Assembly (NCBI GenBank): GCA_017860085.1
Contig: JAFNAJ010000029.1
Span: 1 to 12,801, forward strand
Length of the DNA stretch: 12,801 nt
Reading direction: 5' to 3'
From: Acidobacteriota bacterium
GTDB lineage: Bacteria; Acidobacteriota; Vicinamibacteria; Vicinamibacterales; JAFNAJ01
Below, in pieces: positions 7,029-12,801 of the stretch. The translations under genes and the position numbers were made by a program. Numbering within the stretch: the first letter of the stretch is position 1; each line of letters opens with the position of its first letter. The notes beneath the pieces are model-generated. The model was not told where the DNA came from. It saw only the letters and a list, made by a program, of their open reading frames with translations, and searched no databases.

Positions 7029-8118
7029 TCAGTCGCGTCAGCAACGCCTCGACCGGCGTGCCACGGGCGCGCAACGACCGTGCCAGCATCAGGGTCTCGG
7101 CCGCCGGGATGACGCTGTCGCTTTCGCCGTGCAGGAGGTACACGGGGGTCGGAGGGGCCGGCATGCGCTCGGGCGAGAGTGCTGGAGAGGCAGGGAAACG
7201 TTCCGCCGACGGCGCCAGTCGTGCCCCGAGCGCCGCCACGTCGCGGGTGTTCACATAGTGCATCACCGTGCGCGCGGGTTCCGGCAAGGCGGCCTCCGCG
7301 GCGCGTGCGCGCGCAAACGCCTCCTCCGAGCGGCTGGTATCGAACATCGCGAGGTGCGATGCGCCGAGGAACGTCCGCACGGCGTCGCGCAGGGCCTCGA
7401 CCTGCTCGTCCGGCACGACGTCCTCGGCGACGTTCATGAGGATGATCACCACGCCGTAGTCGTGCGGCGGGTGCCGTGGGTTGCCAGGGTGGGTGCCGGT
7501 GCAGAGATATGTCAGCGTGCGCGCGAGATCGCCGTGTCCGCCGAACGACAGCGTGAACACGACACGGTCGCGCAGGGCGGGCCGACCGGCCGCGACGATG
7601 GAGAGGCCGCCAGAGAAGCTGACGCCGACGAGCGCGACCTTGCGATCGGGCGCGAGGCTTCGATCCGAGGCGGCCCAGAGAGCCACGTCTTCCACGAGGT
7701 CGGGCAGCCGGGTGGTGATCCGGTAGTCGCCGAGGTCGGGCAGCTCGGGCGTGAGGACCGGGAACCCGCTGGCGGCGATCTCCGTCGCCATCTGCACGAG
7801 CCGAGGCTCGTCGATGCCCAGCGCGTTGATGCCGGCTGTGAGCACCAGCGTGCGTGCCCCGCCGTGCGCCGGAGCAAAAAGCCGGGTCCGCACAGGGCCG
7901 TGCCGTGACGGTACCGTCAGCTCGCGAGTTGACACCGCGTCTCTGGTGACCGCGGCCACCCGGCCGACAGGTCCCCCGAGCCCGGCGACGCGCGACACGA
8001 ACAGTGCGGATCGCACCAGATCGATGGCGGGGATCGCCACCACGCACCCAGCGACCACGAGGGTGACCTGTGCGAGAAGCACCCGAGCGCGGCGGGTCAG
8101 GCGGGTGGTGGCAGTCAC
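6907..8118 (-). CDS. Membrane-anchored alpha/beta hydrolase
   Basis: The 403-residue product has a basic N-terminus and a hydrophobic segment at about residues 13-40, either an uncleaved anchor or a lipoprotein signal (VAGC at 22-25 fits a lipobox). An alpha/beta-hydrolase fold follows. The nucleophile elbow is LVGVSFSGG at 163-171, with S167 the likely serine. A probable acid is D334 in LLHGESDSVIP (328-337) and a probable histidine is H366 in ITHAEVSP. The elbow reads G-x-S-x-S rather than the textbook G-x-S-x-G, a tolerated variation. The substrate is unknown; esterase or peptidase-like activity at the envelope is an inference. The GTG at 8118 is the only start that includes the anchor and clears the divergent cmk. 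The gene diverges from cmk with 57 bp between them and converges on the rluB-type gene with a 122-bp overlap. Confidence 0.8.
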   Translation of the reverse strand: MTATTRLTRRARVLLAQVTLVVAGCVVAIPAIDLVRSALFVSRVAGLGGPVGRVAAVTRDAVSTRELTVPSRHGPVRTRLFAPAHGGARTLVLTAGINALGIDEPRLVQMATEIAASGFPVLTPELPDLGDYRITTRLPDLVEDVALWAASDRSLAPDRKVALVGVSFSGGLSIVAAGRPALRDRVVFTLSFGGHGDLARTLTYLCTGTHPGNPRHPPHDYGVVIILMNVAEDVVPDEQVEALRDAVRTFLGASHLAMFDTSRSEEAFARARAAEAALPEPARTVMHYVNTRDVAALGARLAPSAERFPASPALSPERMPAPPTPVYLLHGESDSVIPAAETLMLARSLRARGTPVEALLTRLITHAEVSPDVTVGETLAVVRFWAGMLGRWPHAAAPRPLAE

Positions 8119-8175
8119 GAGGGCTGGTCGACGACGAGTAGAATATACCGCCCGGGTCGTCGCCGGCCCGCGTCC
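8119..8175. promoter_or_regulatory. Divergent promoter region between the hydrolase gene and cmk
   Basis: This short gap holds the only AT-rich patch nearby. On the + strand, TAGAAT at 8139-8144 matches 5/6 of a -10 box and would start transcription about 25 bp before cmk. On the minus strand, TATATT (8147-8142) also matches 5/6. No good -35 box is seen for either, so the assignment rests on the -10 elements and gene orientation. Confidence 0.45.
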
Positions 8176-8850
8176 ATGACTGCATCACCACGTCGTCTCA
8201 CCATCGCCATCGACGGCCCGTCGGGCTCTGGGAAGGGGACCGTCGCTCGTTCGATCGCCGACGCGCTCGGGTACCGCCACGTGGACACCGGGGCCATGTA
8301 CCGAGCCGTCGGGTGGCGGGCCCGGCAGCTTGGTGTTGCCCTCGACGATGAGGCCGCCGTCGCCGCCGTGGCCCAGCGCGCCACGTTCAGCCTGGATGAA
8401 GGGCGCGTCGTGATCGACGGCTTCGACGTGACCACGGCCATCCGAACGCCCGAGATCGACAGGGCCGCATCGTCGGTGGCCCGGCTGCCAGCCGTCCGGG
8501 CGACCCTCGTGGAGCGTCAGCGGGCCCTGGGTGCCGAGGGCGGCATCGTCATGGAAGGCCGTGACATTGGGACCGTGGTGTTTCCCGAGGCCGACGTGAA
8601 GCTGTTTCTCGACGCCGCACCCGAGGAACGCGCCCGACGGCGAGCGAACGACCCTGCGCACGCCGGGCGGCAGGCGGGTCTCGACCGGGTGGCCGTGGAT
8701 ATGCGCGCGCGCGACGAGTTGGACCGGACGCGGGCGGCATCGCCCCTCGTGAAGGCTCCAGACGCCGTGCTCATCGAGACGACGGGCCTGCCGATCGAAG
8801 AGGTGGTCCGGCAGGCGCTGGAGATTGTGCGCCGCACGGGCGACCGCTGA
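8176..8850 (+). CDS. cmk: Cytidylate kinase
   Basis: This cytosolic NMP kinase phosphorylates CMP and dCMP with ATP in pyrimidine nucleotide metabolism. The P-loop GPSGSGKGT is at residues 14-22 after the LTIAIDG strand. VDTGAMYRA (36-44) is the nucleotide-monophosphate-binding block typical of Cmk. Family segments EGRDIGTVVFP (127-137), the ERARRRANDP lid region (151-160) and RDELDRTRAASPL (179-191) all match expectation. Length 224 is normal. The ATG at 8176 starts just before the first strand; no strong Shine-Dalgarno is visible, and the start lies about 32 bp after a -10-like TAGAAT. Its stop is 12 bp from the convergent stop of the histone-like gene. cmk beside rpsA is a widely conserved arrangement, here with one reverse gene between them. 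Confidence 0.96.
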   Translation: MTASPRRLTIAIDGPSGSGKGTVARSIADALGYRHVDTGAMYRAVGWRARQLGVALDDEAAVAAVAQRATFSLDEGRVVIDGFDVTTAIRTPEIDRAASSVARLPAVRATLVERQRALGAEGGIVMEGRDIGTVVFPEADVKLFLDAAPEERARRRANDPAHAGRQAGLDRVAVDMRARDELDRTRAASPLVKAPDAVLIETTGLPIEEVVRQALEIVRRTGDR

Positions 8851-8862
8851 CGCAGGCGCGGG

Positions 8863-9525
8863 TCAGCGCTTCCGCGTGGCGTGGCCTTCGGCCGACGCCG
8901 GGTTCAGTTCCCAGCGGTGCTTGTCGCGCTCGGCGATCTTCTCGGCGCCCTGCAGCTCCTCGTCGTCGTCGTACTCCACGCCAAGCGAGCGCCCGATGAA
9001 GTCGACCACGTCCTGGTCGGGTGTCGGGTTCTCGCCGCCCGGCGTTTCGTCGCCGCTCGAGTACGCGCGCTCGCCATCGGCGTCGGCATCGCCCGCCTGA
9101 AGAGTTGCGTCGGGCCGCGGCGGCCCCGACCAGTCCTCCTCGAGCTCAGCCAGGGCAACGGGCAGGCGGCTGCGGCTGTGTTCGAGGTCGAGCGACGAGA
9201 GAGTCCTGGGTTCCAGCAATTCGTCGTCGGGCTCGTCGACGATGGCCAGCGGGACGCGCGGGGCGGCGGGTGCGCGCGCCGGCGCTGGCGTGGCTCGGCG
9301 CGACCGGGACGGCGCGGCCGGGACGGCGACGGCCGCCTTCTTCACGGCCTTGGCGCGGGTCTTCGCCGCCGCGGTCCGCGCGGTGGCCTTGGCACGGGTC
9401 TTCTTCGCGGCGATTCGCGTCGTCGGGCGACTGGTTCTCCGGGCCTTGGCGGTCCGGGACACCGCGGTTTTCCGGGTCTTCGCCCTGCTGGGCTTCCGTG
9501 TGGACGCGGCCTTGCGCTTGGCCAT
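8863..9525 (-). CDS. Histone-H1-like basic protein with acidic DUF6335-like C-terminus
   Basis: The 220-residue product has two contrasting halves. Residues 1-92 are almost entirely Lys, Arg, Ala, Thr, Ser and Pro with AAKKTRAK-type repeats, like H1-type or AlgP-like DNA-binding tails. Residues 97-210 are acidic and include GDADADGERAYSSGDE, then PGGENPTPDQDVVDFIGRSL and ERDKHRWELNP. This block recalls DUF6335, known from cyanobacteria and other bacteria; that assignment is from memory. A role in nucleoid binding is plausible from the N-terminus, but no catalytic motif is seen. The ATG at 9525 has a GGGG run 7 nt upstream and begins with the basic MAKRK. It diverges from rpsA and ends 12 bp from cmk. 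A long open frame on the opposite strand here lacks domain features. Confidence 0.75.
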   Translation of the reverse strand: MAKRKAASTRKPSRAKTRKTAVSRTAKARRTSRPTTRIAAKKTRAKATARTAAAKTRAKAVKKAAVAVPAAPSRSRRATPAPARAPAAPRVPLAIVDEPDDELLEPRTLSSLDLEHSRSRLPVALAELEEDWSGPPRPDATLQAGDADADGERAYSSGDETPGGENPTPDQDVVDFIGRSLGVEYDDDEELQGAEKIAERDKHRWELNPASAEGHATRKR

Positions 9526-9541
9526 GACGCACCCCGCAACC

Positions 9542-9571
9542 TTGACAGACTGAAGCTAATTACCGTATGTT
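9542..9571 (+). promoter_or_regulatory. rpsA promoter
   Basis: A perfect -35 TTGACA at 9542-9547 is followed after 18 bp by TATGTT at 9566-9571 (4/6 of the -10 consensus). The expected transcript start is near 9578, leaving a leader of about 85 nt. The in-frame ATG at 9567 lies inside the -10 box, which argues against it as a start codon. Confidence 0.7.
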
Positions 9572-9578
9572 CAGATGC

Positions 9579-9631
9579 TTATCGCCCCTGGCGATGACTC
9601 CACCGACAGCCCGCCGGCGCTGTGAGCCGGC
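9579..9631 (+). promoter_or_regulatory. rpsA leader with two hairpins
   Basis: Hairpin 1 pairs ATCGCC (9581-9586) with GGCGAT (9590-9595), extended by one G-U and one A-U pair to 9579-9597. It sits at the predicted 5' end of the mRNA. Hairpin 2 pairs GCCGGC (9613-9618) with GCCGGC (9626-9631) around a 7-nt loop. S1 is known to repress its own mRNA through leader hairpins in E. coli; a similar role here is inferred only. Confidence 0.45.
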
Positions 9632-9645
9632 AAATCCGAACGACC

Positions 9646-9652
9646 AGGAGGA
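9646..9652 (+). promoter_or_regulatory. Shine-Dalgarno that sets the rpsA start
   Basis: AGGAGGA lies 10 nt before the ATG at 9663 and is among the strongest ribosome-binding sites in the window. It fixes the start at 9663 rather than the upstream in-frame ATG at 9567. Confidence 0.8.
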
Positions 9653-9662
9653 CCCGCAACGC

Positions 9663-11435
9663 ATGGCCAACCCCGAAGAACTCGAGAAGATTGACGTCGG
9701 CGACAGTGGTGAACGCCGACGGCCCCGTCCCTCGCCTCGTCTCCGACGCTTGACGTCGCCCGACGACGACACGGCAGAGACGGCGGAGTACGCGCGTCTT
9801 CTCGACCAGTACGATACCAGCTTCCGCAGCATCGCGGAAGGTGAAGTCGTGAAAGGCACGGTGCTGCGCGTCACCCCCTCCGAGGTCGTTGTCGACGTCG
9901 GCTACAAGTCCGAGGGGCTGATCTCGGCGTCAGAGTTCGTGGACGAGACCGGCCAGGTCACGGTCCGTGCCGGCGACATCGTCGACGTCCTGCTCGAGCG
10001 CTCGGAAGACCGCGATGGCCATGTCGTGCTGTCGCGCGAGAAGGCCGAGAAGATGAAGATCTGGGACGAGGTCGAGCGCGCCTATGCCGAGCGCAAGGTG
10101 GTGATCGGCCGCGTCATCGAGCGGATCAAGGGCGGGCTCGCCGTCGACATCGGCGTCCGCGCGTTCCTCCCGGGCTCGCAGATCGACGTGCGTCCCGTGC
10201 GGAACCTCGACGCGCTGCGGGGCCAGGAGCTCCGGATGCGCGTGATCAAGGTCAACAAGAAGCGCGGCAACATCGTGCTGTCCCGCAAGGTCCTGCTCGA
10301 GGAGGAGAACGCGGAGCGGAAGAAGCACACGCTCGACTCGCTCGCCGAGGGCAAGGTGCTGCGCGGCGTGGTCAAGAACATCACGGACTACGGCGCCTTC
10401 ATCGATCTGGGTGGCATCGACGGCCTTCTGCACATCACCGACATGTCGTGGGGCCGCGTGTCGCACCCGTCGGAGGTGTTCAAGGTCAACGACGAGATCG
10501 ACGTGGTCGTGCTGAAGTACGACGCAGCCACCGAGCGGGTGTCGCTCGGGCACAAGCAGCTGGCCGCCGATCCGTGGTCCGACGTCGTCGAGCGCTACCC
10601 GGTGACCGCCAAGGTGCACGGCAAGGTGGTGAGCCTGACCGACTATGGCGCCTTCGTCGAGTTGGAGCCCGGCGTCGAGGGCCTGATCCACGTCTCCGAG
10701 ATGTCGTGGAGCAAGCGCGTCAAGCACCCGTCGAAGATCCTCAACGTGGGCGACCAGGTCGAGGCGATGGTGCTCGGCGTCGACCCGACCGCCCGGCGCA
10801 TCTCGCTGGGGCTCAAGCAGGTCGAGAGCAACCCGTGGCTCGAGCTGGCCGACAAGTACCCGGTGGGCAGCCGCATCACCGGGCGGGTGCGCAACCTCAC
10901 GGAGTTTGGAGCCTTTGTCGAGGTGGAGGAGGGCATTGACGGCCTGATCCACATCTCCGACATGTCGTGGAGCAAGCGGCTGAAGCACCCGTCGGAAGTG
11001 CTCAAGAAGGGCGACAAGGTCGACGCGATGGTGCTCAACGTCGACGCCGAGAACCAGCGCCTGTCCCTGGGGCTCAAACAGCTGATGACCGACGTGTGGG
11101 ACGAGTTCTTCTCCCATCACAACGTGGGCGACGTCGTCGAAGGGAAGGTCGTGCGGATGACCAACTTCGGCGCGTTCGTCGAGCTGGCCGATGGCGTGGA
11201 GGGGCTGATCCACGTGTCGGAGTTCGACGACAGCCGGGCCGACGACAAGGTCGATCTGGAGGTTGAGAAGGCCTACCAGATGAAGATCATCAAGCTGAGT
11301 CCGTCCGAGCGGAAGATCGGCCTCAGCATCAGGGCCCTCAAGTCTGACGAGTATCGGACCGACTGGGAGTCGTACGCGAGCGACGCCGGAAGTCCGCACG
11401 TGACGCTCGGCGACCACTTCCGCCGCAACCAGTAG
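9663..11435 (+). CDS. rpsA: 30S ribosomal protein S1
   Basis: S1 binds mRNA on the 30S subunit and helps initiate translation of structured messages. Six S1 (OB-fold) domains are visible, at about residues 58-126, 143-209, 227-298, 312-385, 399-472 and 487-558. Domains 1 and 2, the ribosome-binding pair in known S1 proteins, are divergent. Domains 3-6 share the pattern YGAF(I/V)(D/E)L, then EGLIHVSEMSWS and KHPS, with a period of 86-87 residues. Domains 4 and 5 even share a 17-nt exact DNA repeat (10701-10717 and 10962-10978). Length 590 is somewhat longer than E. coli S1 (557), mainly from a charged, disordered-looking 57-residue N-terminal extension containing GERRRPRPSPRLRR. A promoter, a leader with two hairpins and AGGAGGA precede it. 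A strong hairpin separates it from the HU/IHF gene. Confidence 0.97.
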   Translation: MANPEELEKIDVGDSGERRRPRPSPRLRRLTSPDDDTAETAEYARLLDQYDTSFRSIAEGEVVKGTVLRVTPSEVVVDVGYKSEGLISASEFVDETGQVTVRAGDIVDVLLERSEDRDGHVVLSREKAEKMKIWDEVERAYAERKVVIGRVIERIKGGLAVDIGVRAFLPGSQIDVRPVRNLDALRGQELRMRVIKVNKKRGNIVLSRKVLLEEENAERKKHTLDSLAEGKVLRGVVKNITDYGAFIDLGGIDGLLHITDMSWGRVSHPSEVFKVNDEIDVVVLKYDAATERVSLGHKQLAADPWSDVVERYPVTAKVHGKVVSLTDYGAFVELEPGVEGLIHVSEMSWSKRVKHPSKILNVGDQVEAMVLGVDPTARRISLGLKQVESNPWLELADKYPVGSRITGRVRNLTEFGAFVEVEEGIDGLIHISDMSWSKRLKHPSEVLKKGDKVDAMVLNVDAENQRLSLGLKQLMTDVWDEFFSHHNVGDVVEGKVVRMTNFGAFVELADGVEGLIHVSEFDDSRADDKVDLEVEKAYQMKIIKLSPSERKIGLSIRALKSDEYRTDWESYASDAGSPHVTLGDHFRRNQ

Positions 11436-11448
11436 GGCTGGGCAGCTG

Positions 11449-11476
11449 CCGCCGGTCCGCCTGTGCGGACCGGCGG
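11449..11476 (+). terminator. Perfect 12-bp hairpin between rpsA and the HU/IHF gene
   Basis: CCGCCGGTCCGC at 11449-11460 pairs perfectly with GCGGACCGGCGG at 11465-11476 around a CTGT loop, 13 bp after the rpsA stop. No T-run follows. It may be a terminator or attenuator that lowers expression of the next gene, or a 3'-end stabiliser for rpsA mRNA. Confidence 0.6.
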
Positions 11477-11513
11477 GCCGTCAGGCCGTGGCCGTCGCGA
11501 CACGGGACAGCGC

Positions 11514-11912
11514 ATGAGTACAAGCGGGACGATGACCAAGGCGGAACTCGTCGAGGAAGTCTCGCGGGTGTCCGATCTCACCAAGAAGCACTCCGAGGTC
11601 GTGGTCGAGACCGTCTTCCGGAGCATTGTCGATGCGCTCCGGCGCGGCGAGAAGATCGAGCTGCGCGGGTTCGGCAGCTTCCGGTTGCGGCAGCGCGAGT
11701 CGCGCAAGGGCCGCAATCCGAAAACAGGCGACCGCGTGGACGTCCCGCCCAAGCGCGTTCCCTATTTCAAGCCCGGCAAGGAACTCAAAGACCTCATTAA
11801 CCAGGAACCCGGGACCGCGCCTGCCGGGCCAGGTCCGCTGGCGGAGCCGTTGGTCGAGGTGCCGGGTGACCGGTTCGAGGGTTCACCGCCGCGCAGCGAC
11901 AGCAGCGCGTGA
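11514..11912 (+). CDS. HU/IHF-family nucleoid DNA-binding protein
   Basis: This small nucleoid protein bends DNA as a dimer. The family core spans residues 7-97: MTKAELVEEVS helices, GEKIELRGFGSFRLRQRESR (45-64) forming the saddle, the RNPKTGD beta-arm tip (67-73, P69 being the intercalating proline) and FKPGKELKD at 85-93. RGFGSF and the R-x-x-R-x-G-RNPKTG pattern look more IHF-beta-like than HU-like, and the position after rpsA matches ihfB in E. coli. Subunit type is not certain, so no symbol is given. A 35-residue Pro/Gly/acidic C-terminal tail is extra compared with the usual 90-95 residues. The ATG at 11514 has GGGA 6 nt upstream; the ATG at 11532 is the traditional family start but is poorly spaced from a ribosome site. 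Confidence 0.92.
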   Translation: MSTSGTMTKAELVEEVSRVSDLTKKHSEVVVETVFRSIVDALRRGEKIELRGFGSFRLRQRESRKGRNPKTGDRVDVPPKRVPYFKPGKELKDLINQEPGTAPAGPGPLAEPLVEVPGDRFEGSPPRSDSSA

Positions 11913-11955
11913 CCACCAGGCGCCGCGCACCTGAACCAGAGCGGGGAGACGCGAG

Positions 11956-12450
11956 ATGGAACGCCTCTGGGCCCCGTGGAGGCTCGCGTACGTGACCAGC
12001 GCCGGTGACGGTGCCGGGTGCATCTTCTGCGCTGCGCTGCAGGATGCGGACTCGGCGTCGCTCATCGTGCACCGGGGCACGGCCTGCTACGTCATTCTCA
12101 ACCTCTTCCCGTACAACAGCGGGCACCTGATGGTGGTGCCCAACCGGCACGTGGCGCGTTTGGCCGATGCGTCGCCCGAGGAGCTCAATGAACTGATGGC
12201 CCTGACCCGGGTGTCGGAAATGGCCCTGGCCGAGAGCTACAGTCCTCAGGGTATCAACGTGGGGCTCAACCTCGGCAAGGCGGCTGGGGCCGGCGTCCTC
12301 GACCACTTGCACGTCCACCTCGTGCCACGGTGGAGCGGCGATACCAACTTCATGACCGTCGTCGGCGACGTGCGCGTGCTGCCCGAGGACTTGCACGCGT
12401 CGGTGAGCCGGCTGCGACCCGTGTTCGAGCGCCTGGCGGCGGGACGCTGA
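11956..12450 (+). CDS. HIT-family protein, Ap4A phosphorylase-like
   Basis: HIT enzymes cleave or transfer nucleotide phosphates. The 164-residue product has the triad HLHVH at residues 117-121 within DHLHVHLVPRW, with H119 the expected nucleophile. It also has the upstream NSGHLMVVPNRH block (54-65) and a CIFC motif (22-25) that may bind zinc. The N-terminal ERLWAPWRLAYV and the NVGLNLGKAAGAGVLDH loop (101-117) resemble the Ap4A phosphorylase/ATP adenylyltransferase type described for Mycobacterium tuberculosis Rv2613c, rather than the HinT type. Cleavage of diadenosine polyphosphates is therefore likely but inferred. GGGGAG lies 7 nt before the ATG. It follows the HU/IHF gene by 43 bp and precedes the acyl-CoA dehydrogenase gene by 32 bp, so a shared transcript is possible. 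Confidence 0.9.
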   Translation: MERLWAPWRLAYVTSAGDGAGCIFCAALQDADSASLIVHRGTACYVILNLFPYNSGHLMVVPNRHVARLADASPEELNELMALTRVSEMALAESYSPQGINVGLNLGKAAGAGVLDHLHVHLVPRWSGDTNFMTVVGDVRVLPEDLHASVSRLRPVFERLAAGR

Positions 12451-12482
12451 TCGGCGGACTCCTCGGAGAGCACAGACGAACC

Positions 12483-12801
12483 ATGATTCTCGAGCTGACG
12501 CAGGAACAACGCGACTTTCAGGCGCTGGCCGAGGCGTTCGCCCGCGAACACGTGGCACCGGTCGCGGCGTCCATCGACGAACACGCGGACTTCCCGCTCG
12601 AGCTCGTCCGCCACGCCGGGCGAATGGGTTTGATGGGCGTGACGGTCCCGACCGAGTGGGGCGGCGCCGGACGCGACTACGTGAGCTACGCGCTGGCCGT
12701 CGAGGCCCTGGCTCGGGCGAGCGCGACGGTGGCGGTGATCGCCACGGTCAACAACTCGCTCGTGGCCGAGGTGTTGGCGCGATTCGGCACCGACGAGCAG
12801 C
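12483..12801 (+). CDS. Acyl-CoA dehydrogenase (3' partial)
   Basis: Only the first 106 residues are present; the gene runs off the window. They match the N-terminal helical domain of FAD-dependent acyl-CoA dehydrogenases, which oxidise acyl-CoA at the alpha-beta carbons in fatty-acid or amino-acid breakdown and pass electrons to ETF. Visible features are the ELTQEQRDFQALAEAFA helix, HVAPVAASIDE and the MGLMGVTVPTEWGGAGRDYVSYA block typical of the family. AVIATVNNSLVAEVLARFGTDEQ then follows and resembles short-chain (butyryl-CoA type) members. FAD- and catalytic-base regions lie beyond the window, so chain-length specificity cannot be judged. A GGAGAG site lies 12 nt upstream, rather far; the ATG is otherwise well placed. 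Confidence 0.9.
   Translation, partial: MILELTQEQRDFQALAEAFAREHVAPVAASIDEHADFPLELVRHAGRMGLMGVTVPTEWGGAGRDYVSYALAVEALARASATVAVIATVNNSLVAEVLARFGTDEQ

Noticed and set aside
5396..7258. 620-residue forward frame across scpB and the rluB-type gene
   Set aside because: Low-complexity Arg/Gly/Ala translation out of frame with two well-recognised genes.
6620..8191. 523-residue minus-strand frame overlapping the hydrolase gene
   Set aside because: Arg/Pro-rich product in a different frame from the hydrolase, which has a fold, anchor and triad.
8881..9597. 238-residue forward frame opposite the histone-like gene
   Set aside because: It would run over the rpsA promoter and has no recognisable domain; the minus-strand reading has a ribosome site and sensible composition.
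9567..9662. 32-residue N-terminal extension of S1 from the ATG at 9567
   Set aside because: The ATG lies in the -10 box, and AGGAGGA fits the start at 9663.
10443..10978. Near-identical DNA repeats spaced about 260 bp apart
   Set aside because: They are the codon-level trace of S1 domains 3-5, not a mobile or CRISPR repeat.
9930..11417. 495-residue minus-strand frame opposite rpsA
   Set aside because: Its repeats simply mirror the S1 domain repeats on the other strand.
1..12801. Search for tRNA, rRNA, CRISPR, insertion sequence or phage features
   Set aside because: No cloverleaf, regular direct-repeat array, transposase motif or terminal inverted repeat was seen by reading.

Overview
This is a GC-rich bacterial chromosome segment made of ordinary, tightly packed housekeeping genes. 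Gene content and order, plus a lysine/arginine-rich histone-like protein with an acidic C-terminal domain, suggest an Acidobacteriota-type organism (possibly Vicinamibacteria). That placement is an inference from memory of gene neighbourhoods. No mobile element, CRISPR array, tRNA or rRNA was seen.

Left part (2-3515, + strand). The window opens inside a BNR/YCF48-like beta-propeller gene. An RND-superfamily exporter (MMPL/COG1033 type) follows 31 bp later and probably shares its operon. Next is a small secreted protein made of three tandem copies of a roughly 45-residue unit, closed by a perfect 9-bp hairpin.

Central housekeeping run (3644-7028, + strand). trpS (tryptophanyl-tRNA synthetase), scpA and scpB (the two SMC/condensin partner subunits) and an rluB-type 23S rRNA pseudouridine synthase are separated by 29 bp or less. 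The rluB-type gene runs 122 bp into the end of a convergent gene.

Right part. A membrane-anchored alpha/beta hydrolase on the minus strand diverges from cmk (cytidylate kinase) across a short AT-containing promoter region. A histone-H1-like/DUF6335-like gene on the minus strand sits between cmk and rpsA. rpsA encodes a six-domain ribosomal protein S1, with a recognisable promoter, a leader holding two hairpins and a strong Shine-Dalgarno. An HU/IHF-family gene follows after a perfect 12-bp hairpin. Then come a HIT-family nucleotide phosphorylase-like gene and the start of an acyl-CoA dehydrogenase that runs off the window. cmk-rpsA-ihf is a known order in other bacteria (for example E. coli cmk-rpsA-ihfB); here it is interrupted by one reverse-strand gene.

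The genes mainly serve translation (trpS, rluB, rpsA), chromosome organisation (scpA, scpB, the HU/IHF gene, perhaps the histone-like protein) and nucleotide metabolism (cmk, HIT). I found no clear new multi-gene system. The least explained items are the triplicated secreted protein, the histone-like/DUF6335 fusion, the rpsA leader and downstream hairpins, and the 122-bp tail-to-tail overlap. No gene-free stretch exceeds 300 bases.
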